A stretch of 64,000 bases of DNA. Source: Fomitopsis serialis. Taxonomy: Eukaryota; Basidiomycota; Agaricomycetes; Polyporales; Fomitopsidaceae. Below the pieces are notes generated by a model that searched no databases, was not told where the DNA came from, and saw nothing but the letters and a program-made list of their open reading frames with translations. The translations under genes and the position numbers were made by a program. Shown here in pieces: positions 48,901-57,874 of this stretch (the stretch's first letter is position 1; each line of letters starts with the position of its first letter). The stretch covers positions 41,512 through 105,511 of the forward strand of contig NW_025955108.1 in assembly GCF_022376445.1 (NCBI RefSeq), given 5' to 3'.

Positions 48901-49159
48901 ACAGTGGTTCCATGCCCGTTCAAAGGTTGACAGATTGGAGGAAGAAGCCGCCATATTGCGCAGGGAGCTTGACTCCGTGTGCCGATACTTTGACCACGAA
49001 GCATGCCGGTGGCGAGAATTAGCGACCAATAACACCGATGCCGAGTACCCTGGATTTTCCCAGCACTGCCGAGCACAAGCGGCACTGTTCGATCGCCTGC
49101 GTGAAGATGCGAAAGTGGCATGGCGGGATCTGTACCTGGAGCCAAATCTCATGGCTTGA
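45919..49159 (+). pseudogene. KDZ transposase with CxC2-type zinc-binding N-terminus
   Basis: The first block (45919-46610) has a cysteine cluster (CMSCIGYPIFCPTCC) followed by HRVEQWNLGGYWEPSWLRQV, the arrangement of CxC2 modules fused to Kyakuja-Dileera-Zisupton transposases. Next come YLELLRVSRKWALLQAKKQF, then CPACPQPGVNIP, YVMDGNFHAEQMKM with the first acidic residue, RHGCFLPHSVVNYQKGERQM, VYVSYDIMCQYHVHLNDRF and GAGEADGEIIEPNG, and C-terminal helical parts to 49159. The frame changes near 47155 (before the GIGATSCLRHGC segment), between 47285 and 47310, near 47440 and again near 47540, with the RQETLNRHMNNWNWKK block in another frame. At least some of these are not explained by introns, so the copy is probably inactive. 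An apparently normal intron lies at about 46838-46888. KDZ enzymes move their own element in the nucleus. Confidence 0.75.
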
Positions 49160-49264
49160 TAGTATCAAGTTAGTAGGATACTCAGTCAGTAGCTCGTCGA
49201 TTGTATTCCCATTGTGTTTACAAAGGCGATATGCCCCGAGTAATCTACCGAGATTTGAGATGTC

Positions 49265-49885
49265 ATGGTGCCAGCCCCGAGCCCGACAACCTTTGTTAAC
49301 TCCCGGCCCGAGCACTTCACCAGCCACTCGGCCCTCACGATCTCAGAAACCTCGGACCGAGCCAGCTGCCATACGATCGGGCCGAGCGGTTGTACCCACA
49401 CTCGGCCCCAGCAGTACACCAAACACTCGGTCCGAGCAGTGTTCCAAACTCTCGGCCCGAGAAATGTCGCCAACTCTCGCCGAGCACTTCCCCTCTCGGC
49501 CCGAGCAGCTTTCCCAACTCTCGGCCCGAGCCTTTTCCAAAACCTCGGCCCGAGCAGTTTTCCAAAGTCTCGGGCCGAGCACTGCACCGAAATCTCGCCC
49601 GGGCAAGTTTGCGAACTCTCGCCCGAGCAGTTTTCCGAAGTCTCGGGCCGGGCTCGGTCAACCTGATTTCGGCTTGCAATCTCCATGCTCATCTTAGAGG
49701 GACTGTCAGTGCCATTCAAATGTTCGCATGCATGATGCAATTACCTCCAAACTCTCGGCCCGAGGATTTTCCAAATCTCGGGCCGAGCACTTTACCATAT
49801 CTCGGCCCGGGCAAGTTTGCGAACTCTCGGCCCGAGCAACTTTCCGAAGTCTCGGGCCGGGCTCGGTCAACCTAATTTCGGGCTG
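49265..49885. repeat. Minisatellite with palindromic core CTCGGCCCGAG, partly duplicated
   Basis: About twenty copies of TCTCGGCCCGAG, CTCGGGCCGAG and close variants are spaced 25-35 bp apart, separated by short pieces such as CAGTTTTCCAAA and CACTTCAC. The end of the array plus about 100 bp of unique flank (AGAGGGACTGTCAGTGCCAT) is duplicated: about 49600-49742 and 49805-49950. Open frames through it are repeats of Ser-Arg-Pro or Ala-Arg and are not genes. Confidence 0.8.
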
Positions 49886-50065
49886 CATCTGAATGCTTCA
49901 TCTTAGAGGGACTGTCAGTGCCATTCAAATGTTCGCATGCACGATGCAATTGACCGGGAATGCATGCTGCAATGTCTCATGCCCAGTGGAGGGGATGGAG
50001 TCGGTTAAGAACAGCAATTGAAAGCATGACAGCAGGAACAATACACTACGTTTGTGACGGAAGGC

Positions 50066-50770
50066 TCAGCACACTAACATCCCATCCCGTGCCTCCACCA
50101 TATCAAACAGCAACATAATACTCTCCAGCCTGGCATCGGTCCTGGGCATCTCAGCGGACCATTCGCTGCTCTCGTAGGTGACCGATAGGATGATTTGCCC
50201 AAATAGATACCGGTTGATTGAATACGTGTGTGGCCGGTCGGGCACGACTTCGGCATGGCTGAAGAATGATGTTACAATGCTGAGGTTCATCGAACCGTGG
50301 GAACCACTCACGGGGTAGACAACACAAATGCAAGTAATTCCCACCTGACGACTGGAAATGCTTCACGCCGGAGTGACTGCCCATGTCAGTTAATCATGGC
50401 GCTGGAGATAGGTGCGGAGCAATTGGAACTTACCATAACGAACTCCCAAGGAACCGACAGTATGAGCTCAATGCGGAAGTGGAGGATGATGGTGGTGAAT
50501 TATCCCAGCTACTGCCACAGCAGGTGACCTGCAAGAAGGCTGCTCTCGGCAATGTGCGACACGTGCCGAGCAGACCATACTCAAGAAGGCAAGTGTCCCA
50601 AAGTCCTTCACGTGGGCAGGATCCGAGATCAGTTGATGATAAGGCTTCCATTGCCACTCGCATCTTTTCAACATCAACTGTTGTCAGTACACTGTACACG
50701 TCGTCTTCACCGAACAGCTCAACTACCAATGAACACCATGCTCGCCGAACTCCTCGAGGACAGCAAAACA
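50066..50770 (-). CDS. Hypothetical protein in the KDZ element
   Basis: The last exon on the minus strand reads VVPDRPHTYSINRYLFGQII and then RLESIMLLFDMVEARDGMLV, with a stop at 50066. Upstream pieces (SMNLSIVTSFFSHAE) connect across GT-AG introns in one of several possible ways. Composition and regular hydrophobic spacing look coding. I do not recognise it. Its upstream end overlaps or abuts the divergent plus-strand gene at 50729, suggesting a shared promoter. The exact exon structure is open. Confidence 0.4.
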
Positions 50771-51734
50771 AACCTCATGATTCCAAAGGCCCTCGAAACT
50801 CTGGCCGAGGCGAAGCTCAATCCTGCGACACCCGGCGCGTTCAACAATTTCCTCGTCGGCCTGGTAAGCTAACCCGGTATCACTTGGGAGTTGTGCCTCT
50901 AACATAATAATGCAGTCGGTCTCTGCGCTCATGATTGGCCTGCAGGAGTTATTGAAGCCGGAGGTTGCCGCAGCGTATGGTCTCACCGAGGCAATGTCCA
51001 CTTACTGTGAGATCGTCGCACCCCGGGGAACGGAAGACATGGAAGTTGTCACGAATGTGATCGAGGCTGCATCCGGCGTCGCAAAGGGACAAAGTCCGGT
51101 GCCCGGTCCTCTGCCATCCAACGACACGTCTGTGGGAGAGCACGACAGTAAGGAGTTTCAGCCAGAGTACAACTTTCCTTCACGGCTAATTGTGGCCAGT
51201 CGAAAGTTCTGTACATAACACCTTCCCCGTGGCCCAGGAGAACAATACTCCGGAAGCCGTGTTGGAGGAGCTCAGGGCCAGCCAGACCAACATGGACCAC
51301 ATCATTGCCGAGCAGCTGAAGGCATCACGAGAACAGTTTCGTCGCCTGGAGCAGCAACTGGACTTGGAAAGGTTGCGGGTAAGATGAATGGATCGCCTTG
51401 TTCTTTGACTCACTTACCCACATTTATGTTTCAGGATGGAGTGACCGTTTCCGCCGAGCAAATTAATCGGGCATATCTGCCCTCCTTCCCCATCCCCCCC
51501 TCCCTGAGCCCGGATCGGATGCCGAAGGGGATGCCGAGCGATGTATTGCAGTGGTTCAAGCAACTCGGGATGGCCATGAAGACCATGGACATTTACATCC
51601 AGGCGGAGCTTAACTTTTGGTACGCTGCCGCCCGAGCGAATGCCGCCGAGCGGGAGGCCTGGCAGCGCGGGATGACTCCCAGAGCCCCGGCTGTAGCGTC
51701 TCATTTTCGGGTCAGTGAGGCCGGTCACCAGTAG
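50729..51734 (+). CDS. Hypothetical coiled-coil protein in the KDZ element
   Basis: The likely start is at 50729 (MNTMLAELLEDSKTNLMIPK), with an intron at about 50863-50913. Later pieces include GLQELLKPEVAAAYGLTEAM, an intron region near 51180-51240, a coiled-coil segment (EELRASQTNMDHIIAEQLKA), an intron at about 51380-51434 and a last exon with SDVLQWFKQLGMAMKTMDIY ending at 51734. No domain is recognised. It lies between the KDZ transposase remnant and the TET/JBP gene, so it probably travels with the element. It might be an accessory protein, but nothing in the sequence shows the role. Confidence 0.45.
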
Positions 51735-52028
51735 TAAACATTGTGTAGTCCACGGTGTCCCCGTCCATGTACCTCCCCACACGGATTGCTTGTAACGAAG
51801 ACGAGTGCATTTCGCCGAGACGATTCTCGTAATTCCCGGCCCGGGATGATTAGTGTTGGCCGGTTAATTAGGGGCATTCGGTCGCTGACGCGGTGCTCGG
51901 CCAGCTGAGAAGTGAGAAGTTGACCATATTGGTTTAAAACGGAATACGTAATTCTACGGACCCCAAGTACCCAATCTACAAAGCCCATTTTCGCGACGCC
52001 GACCACAAATCCCAATTCCGAAGCACCT
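51735..52028. other. Gap between convergent genes, no gene
   Basis: About 290 bp between the stop at 51734 and the minus-strand stop at 52029. No feature was recognised. Confidence 0.5.
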
Positions 52029-53385
52029 TCACTCCCAAGTGTTCCGCCAACTGACGTCTGCCACCCCGGCCCAACGATGTACATTCCGACGCATAAAGTA
52101 TGCCACACACAGCCGCTCATCGACAGACTGTGGGACATCATGCGGGAGTCGAGTGCCGGAGAATGCGGTAACCGTGCCACTGTAGTAAGGGAGCCGGAGA
52201 CCTAGCGTCGGGAACTGGATGATCTGCCCATGATCGCCACCGATCGTCACCAGCATATCATACAGATGCTTCGGGGTCAACTTGTCCCGATGAACTGGGC
52301 TTGCTCGGTTCGTAATCACGGAAAGGGCATTGAACGGGTTGTGCCACGAATCCACAATGGTGGCCCGGTCGGGATCACTCCGCAAAGCCTCAATGGAGGC
52401 CCTTCCAGCGTCATACAAATCCGGGTGCATGATGCGCAGCATACCGGATACGATGATATGCGGATAAGCCATCTCGTCCAACCACGCGCGACCGGCGGGG
52501 GCGGACTTTGGATCTGAGAGCAATCGAGAGACTGCGGGAAATTGTCGGCGCCCTACTGATTTTGAGAACACAAATGGAAAGGTGAATCCGGAGACGTACG
52601 TCGTGCCCGAGCTGGAACCACCCCGGCGAGAACGAGACACACGCCGGGTTAAGGTCGTCCCCCTCCTGCGGCTGCCGAAAGTTCTCAATATTTTCCCTCC
52701 AGTTCGCACTCAATTTGGGAGGGTTGCGAGCCAGGAGGGGATTGAGACCCATTGTGGCATCCCATATCACTCCCTTGCACAAAGTTAGAGACAGTTCGTG
52801 ATGGACGTATGTATTCCGGCGTACCCCGAAGACCTCCGTGATCACGCCGGGAAGGTGCCACATCAGCACCGGCCCTGGCTGTCGGCGATGGTAAGCGGAT
52901 CGTCGCAATCTTCGTATTGCACTGAGGCCATTTCATCGTCGTTCGGTACGGTGCATGGATGAGTTGATGCATCCCAGGTAAAGTCTCTGTTTGGAATGAG
53001 GGGATGATCTGGAGACTGACAACTCATCAGTACGTACTGTGATTCCCATATGCCTTGGCTAGCATCTCAGCAGCACGCCTGGCCTGGCGAACTAGATACA
53101 CATCGAGGAATAGTCCAGGAAGCGGCACACACCCGGGGCGCGATGCCGGCGCCGAGAGGAAGTAAAGGTACATCGCCTCCAAATACGAGCAGTACTGGTG
53201 GTGGACTTGCGCAACGGTGATCATGCTGGAGAATGAAGCAGAGGAAGAAGGAGCGACAGCGCAACACTCCTGGCAATGCCTGAGGTTTATCAGGATGGCA
53301 TCACCGCGGAAAACCAGTGTCATGCTTACCTTCTGGCTAGCATGTGGCAGCCTCATGCCCCGGATAAGGTCACGAGGCAATCGCC
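52029..53385 (-). CDS. TET/JBP-family 2-oxoglutarate/Fe(II) dioxygenase
   Basis: The minus strand encodes, in order, PGPVLMWHLPGVITEVFGVR, LARNPPKLSANWRENIENFR, NPACVSFSPGWFQLGHD, an intron at about 52605-52555, then the catalytic exon. That exon has ITNRASPVHRDKLTPKHLYD, giving the H-x-D iron ligands (HRD), YYSGTVTAFSGTRLPHDV with the distal His, and ERLCVAYFMRRNVH with the Arg expected to bind 2-oxoglutarate. It ends at 52029. This is the fungal TET/JBP arrangement described for genes expanded with KDZ elements. The enzymes oxidise 5-methylcytosine (or thymine methyl groups) in DNA. The upstream part (to about 53385, with YLEAMYLYFLSAPASRPG) is probably the N-terminal region, but its splicing is uncertain. 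All visible catalytic residues are present, so the gene may be functional. Confidence 0.7.
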
Positions 53386-54090
53386 CGCCGTAGCATAGAT
53401 CAATACATCAAAAAATTGATGGGAGATGATAATTCTGTCTGCCCATAACCCAAATAGAATACCGCGGAAAGCGACATCATTGCAGTTCATGGGCAACACA
53501 TCTCGGTCGTTCATCAGGAAAAAGTGGGTCTCGGTGGCAGTGGGGCTGAGTCCCGACCCGCGGGTCGATTGGAACCGTCAATTGCCATTACACACGCGAA
53601 CAAGGGGTGCCTGGCCATGAGGGATTGCGAGTGTGGGCAAGCCCTCTGGCCGACCGGGGCTGGAGAGCGGCCGGAACGTTGGAGACTAGCAGTGCCCGGC
53701 CGGCGAGGCCTCCGGCCGGAACGTTGCAGCGTTGGTGGGGCACCGGGGCTGGAGAGCGGCCGGTGGGAGAGCAGTGCCCGGGGCGAGGCTCCAGCCGGAA
53801 CGTTGCAGCGTGGTGGGCACCGGGGCTGGAGAGCGGCCGGAACGTTGGAGACGAGCAGTTCCCGGCCGCCGAATGCTCCGGCCGCGACGTCTCAATCGGC
53901 CGCTAGAAAGTGTTTGGGGGGGCTATGGCTGGCCGCACCTTTGCGAATGTACGTCCCGGCGAAACTGTCTACAACGTTGACCCGGACCCCTCCAGCCGGC
54001 ACCGGCCGCACCGTTCCAGACGGCCAGATCTCACTCCGGGTTTACCGTTTGGAACGTCAAATCTTACTCAGTAGGCTCAGCTCTCGAGCT
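53386..54090. repeat. GGCCGGAACGTTG tandem repeats, right flank of the KDZ element
   Basis: From 53655 to 53865 a unit containing GGGGCTGGAGAGCGGCCGG, AACGTTG and GAGACTAGCAGTGCCCGGCC repeats imperfectly about four times. More CCGGCC motifs follow to 54015. Frames through it are repeat translations, not a gene. The motif class matches 44941-45470. Confidence 0.65.
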
Positions 54091-55415
54091 CCACACCGTC
54101 GCCCGTGTCTCCACCACCGACCTCGTTCCGTGGTCTTACCAAGGCCCTCAGAACCTCTCACTCGGACGGTCTGCAAGACGAACAGCGGGCAGTGCGAGAT
54201 CGCCGCACGCCCGGTAGTCGTTCTATACACCCGTCCCCCACCTCGAGTCTTCGTCCCTCAGCAACTGTCGACTCTCCCAGCTCGGATGACCTGCGAGGTG
54301 AAGGCCGGACCGAGTGATGTCGCCGCTCGCCCGGTAACATTGTAGCCTCTAGCTCTACAACAAGCCCGTCACCAGCCGAGGTCGAGCGAGTGTCTCCAAC
54401 TTGCAAAACGCTCAAGGACAAGGCCCCGATTAGAGAGAGTAACCAAACAAGAAAGCAGGTCGGTTCACCACCGCCTAGACGTCCAGTAGCGCCAGTAGAC
54501 TCGTCCGCGCGGGTTGCGCAGGCTTCATCCCTTACTTCTCACATCGACCTCTCGTCCTCATCCTCGCCCCCGGATCAGTCGACAATCCGCATGGTCCCTC
54601 ACGCTGGCAGGCGGTAAGATGGATACAACGCCGTGCGAGATCACCGCACGCCTCGTATCCATGCTGTACCTTCCAACTCAACGTGTGCAGTCGAGCGCAC
54701 GGTTCTCCCTCGACCTTCTGTGCATTTACCGGCTTCTGCACTTGATCGCTACACATCGGCTGCCTCGCATTCGCAAGCTGCGCTGGCCACCCACACATCT
54801 CGGGCTGACGCTACACCTTCACCCGTCTCGCGCCACAACCAGTCAGCTGCTCACGGAAACTCTCAAACAGACGGTTCGCAAGACGGTTACGAGGCAGCGC
54901 GATGTTGCTGCGCGCCTCGTAGCATCGTCAGCTCAACACGAGTAGCTGAACTATCTCATACCCATGCTCGCGTGCAGGACAACGTCAAAACGGCTCCTTC
55001 AACTGCATGTACGAATGGCTTACAGGATGGATACGACACTGTGCGAAACCGCCGCGCGCCTCATAGCCATCCAACGCCTACCAACTCGGTACGCGCTGTC
55101 GAGCCCATGGTTCAAGTTCTCCAATCCACTGCACAGGTGTTGGCATCCGTGTATGATTGCCATTGTACCGACCTCATGTCTCGGCCTGCTGATTCCTGGA
55201 ATCACTCGAGTGCCCTGCATGCAAATACAAATGTGTCATACCGCGAGCAATGTCAAACCCAAGTCCGTGCTCTTCACGAGAGACATGAAGCTGAAGCACG
55301 AGCACGACTTGAAGCACGTAGACAAGACTGGGTGCTTAATGACGAGGAAGCCATGCTCGAGTATGTGCAAGCTCAGGCCAACAAGCACTGTGAGAGAGCG
55401 AGAGCACAAGCATAA
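54091..55415 (+). CDS. Ser/Thr-rich reading frame with degenerate internal repeats
   Basis: The longest stretch (54633-55415) is rich in Ser, Thr, Ala and Arg and ends in a charged helix (YREQCQTQVRALHERHEAEA, then EEAMLEYVQAQANKHCERAR). A unit with DGY-x-x-VR-x-x-R-x-P occurs at about 54618, 54885 and 55028, with a weaker one at 54170, and in two units the text continues as P-x-NS-x-x-AVE. Upstream frames shift at 54350 and 54610, so introns or breaks exist. No family was recognised. It sits directly before a purine tract and an LTR, so it may be internal retrotransposon sequence rather than a host gene. Confidence 0.35.
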
Positions 55416-55887
55416 TTCTCCCACCCCCCTCCCTTATCCCTCGCACTCTGTCCCTTCACTGCCACTGCCTCTTCCCATTGAAATCTCGAGCCGAAACTCC
55501 CCTCGGATCCTTCCGACTTGAGATTGGGGGGCAGGGGGTAGGGGAGGATAGGGAACTATGCCAGGGCCTATCCGAACCTAGCCCGAGGGATATGCATACC
55601 CTCCACGAGGATGACAGCTCGAGACGTGGTACAAGCAGGACAGCACATCCTCTGCATGGATGCCAATGGTGCAACTGGGATACCTGCAGGGATGACAGCT
55701 AGGGTCGTGGTACATGCAGAACAGCTCAACCTCGGTGTGCCAACACCTTTGTACTACCACCAGGTGCAGTCTACCACCAGAATTTTTTTCTTCCCTTATC
55801 CCCTCCTATTCTATGCTCATCTTTACTTCTTCCTTTGCCTTCATGTAACCCTCACCTCCACACTACACACTTCATGATGGGGGGCAC
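55416..55887. other. Non-coding stretch with local repeats before the LTR
   Basis: A repeated phrase, GATGACAGCT followed by CG or AG and CGTGGTAC, occurs at about 55610 and 55693. A polypurine tract (GATGGGGGGCAC at 55876-55887) ends directly at the LTR, as expected upstream of a 3' LTR. Confidence 0.5.
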
Positions 55888-56378
55888 TGTTACGGGTAGG
55901 CAACACATTGCCAGCCCTCTTAGATTAGATCATGAACCGTTAGTGTAGATAAGATCCCATCATCATGTACCTAGTTATCTCACTTCCATATTTGGAAGTA
56001 ATCTCATCTTGACACTGAACACCTACCTTGTCCGAGTGCGAACCCGCCGCGCCGTCCGAGTAGTTCAGTAGAGACCGTCCTCGGCCTTGGCTCCTCGCCT
56101 CGCCTAGGAATCCCCCTCGGCCTGAGCTCCTCGCCACGCCTAGGACTTCCCTCGACCTGGCTCCTCGCTTCAGGTCTAGGACCTAGGACGCTCCTCGCGC
56201 TCCCACCACCTATAGCTAGGCTCCCCGCCTAGTTAACGACACTAACAGGCGCTCCTCGCCCTGTTTACGACTACCCTATTCCATTTCCTTCTCTGGTTGC
56301 ACCGAGACCGCCAATCCTTGAGGTTCACCTGGCAGCCCGGCCCCCGAGTCAAGGGTTCCGAGCCCACGAACTCTTACA
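55888..56378 (+). mobile_element. Probable 3' LTR of a retrotransposon
   Basis: It begins TGTTACGGGTAGGC and ends CTCTTACA, with TG...CA ends and a purine tract immediately upstream. It contains a CTCCTCGCC/CGCCTAGGA minisatellite at 56084-56225. The flanking 5-mers (GGCAC and GTGTG) do not match, so it is not a solo LTR with intact target duplication. No 5' LTR was found in the window. Confidence 0.55.
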
Positions 56379-56465
56379 GTGTGGCTTGACAGGTGGTCCA
56401 GCACTCATTTGCTCAGAAGTTCTCATGCTGGCCTAGTGCAAGCCTTGTACATGATCCTAATTATC

Positions 56466-57369
56466 CGAGAAGAGCAAAGCATTCACGAAGGCGGGAGAGC
56501 CACCAGGAGAGCGAGAAGAAGAAGAGGAGCAACGGGAGGGAGAGGACCCGGAGAACGAAGCCGAAGGAGACGCAAGCAGAGAGGAGGACCAGGACGAGGA
56601 CGGGGAAGAGCCTGAGGCGGAGACCAAGGACGACGAAGACTAGGCGGTACTAGCTGCACGGCGACATACCGCCCCCATCCCCCACATACCATCGACATCT
56701 CGTGCACTAGGGGGGCAATCCCGGCTTGCGCCCCTAGGAGAAGAACGCTGCAGCGCCGAGTTGTCGTAGTTTGCGCTTTGTGCGCTGTCGACAAGCTGCG
56801 CCGCCGCCGAAAGGCTTCGTCACCCCAACGCTTTGACACGATCGTCGCCACACGACGATCACTTTGCTTGTCTCACGGACCACCTACGTTACCCTACGCT
56901 TTAGCATGTGTGTGCTTTGTTCTCTTGGCTTTGTCTCTCTATCTCTCGCCACCCACTGTACATGAAGTGGCTATGTATCTACATAGTATAAATAGGGCTC
57001 CCTACGAGCCCTGTAATTCATCCTCTCATCTCATTCCCACTCGCGGTGCGAAGTCTACCTTAAACAACACGAGTATGGACTCACATATGCTTTTCTCTCT
57101 TTCTCGTTTTCCCTTCCTCTCTATCTATTATCATGCGTGTTACGTCTCGACCCCAAACCATACCATCAGCTACCACCTCACAAACCGATTCCATTGCCCG
57201 TCCATTACTATATAAAATGCAGGCATAAACTACTGTACAATCCCCTCGAATGGGACGCAGGTCTGGGTGGCGCGTTTTAACGCCCACATTTGTACAGACC
57301 GGTGTCCGCCGCGTCTTAGCACGTTGTTTGCTTGTTGCGGTTAATAAATGCTGAGTTCATCATCATCAT
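56466..57369 (+). mobile_element. 5'-truncated non-LTR retrotransposon (LINE)
   Basis: The direct repeat CATGATCCTAATTATC occurs at 56450-56465 and 57370-57385. The 0.9 kb between them ends in a CATCATCATCATC tail. At the 5' end an open frame from about 56490 gives an acidic C-terminus (GEPPGEREEEEEQREGEDPE, ending KDDED) with a TAG at about 56643. The rest looks like 3' untranslated sequence. A variable target duplication, a short-repeat 3' tail and 5' truncation are classic for LINE insertion by target-primed reverse transcription. No reverse transcriptase region remains. Confidence 0.75.
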
Positions 57370-57385
57370 CATGATCCTAATTATC

Positions 57386-57874
57386 TTTGTTCCTCTGTCA
57401 GTTCTGCTGTACATTCACTTTCACTTGATTGCCATGGCTTGATTTCACATGCAGAAACCATCAACCTAGAAAATTGGACCATGGGTACTACTGGTAAGTG
57501 AATATCTGGTGTTCTGCATTCAGTGGCTAAGTCATCTGCAATTATCTTTTCAAGTTGGTCTTAGGGATGTATGACAAACAGCTGTCAGCACAATATCAAA
57601 AGATAAGTGTTTGTCACTATGAAGTGTGAATAACTGCAGTTGTCATGCAATATCACACAGCAGTGAGTTGATCTTGCTTTTTTCTGTCCAGATCAGCAGA
57701 ATGTACTTTTGCTGATGGAGCCACATGTTCCAAGGACTGGTAGATGACTGTAAGTACCATGGTAGGCAATGATACAGACTCTTAACGATACACTCAATCC
57801 TCTTTCTTTTTAGGTACAATGTTAGGATATCTTGAAATGGAATTTGTCCACTGTGATGGTATGGCCCATCTTAA
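57386..57874. other. AT-rich spacer, no gene recognised
   Basis: The stretch between the LINE and the stop codon of the E2 gene has low CpG and no convincing frame. It resembles the repeat block of the left half in composition, but no E-family terminus was seen. Confidence 0.45.

Noticed and set aside
45919..49159. Treating the KDZ transposase as intact with many introns
   Set aside because: At least some frame changes (near 47155 and 47440) lie within conserved blocks without GT-AG signals at the right place, so frameshifts are the simpler reading.
49038..49875. Long Ser-Arg-Pro and Ala-Arg rich frames on both strands
   Set aside because: They are open in several frames at once because of the CTCGGCCCGAG minisatellite.
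56379..56650. Arg-rich plus-strand frame in the LINE
   Set aside because: The overlapping acidic frame ends at a stop with normal 3' sequence after it and better fits a conserved protein tail. The Arg-rich frame is its shadow.
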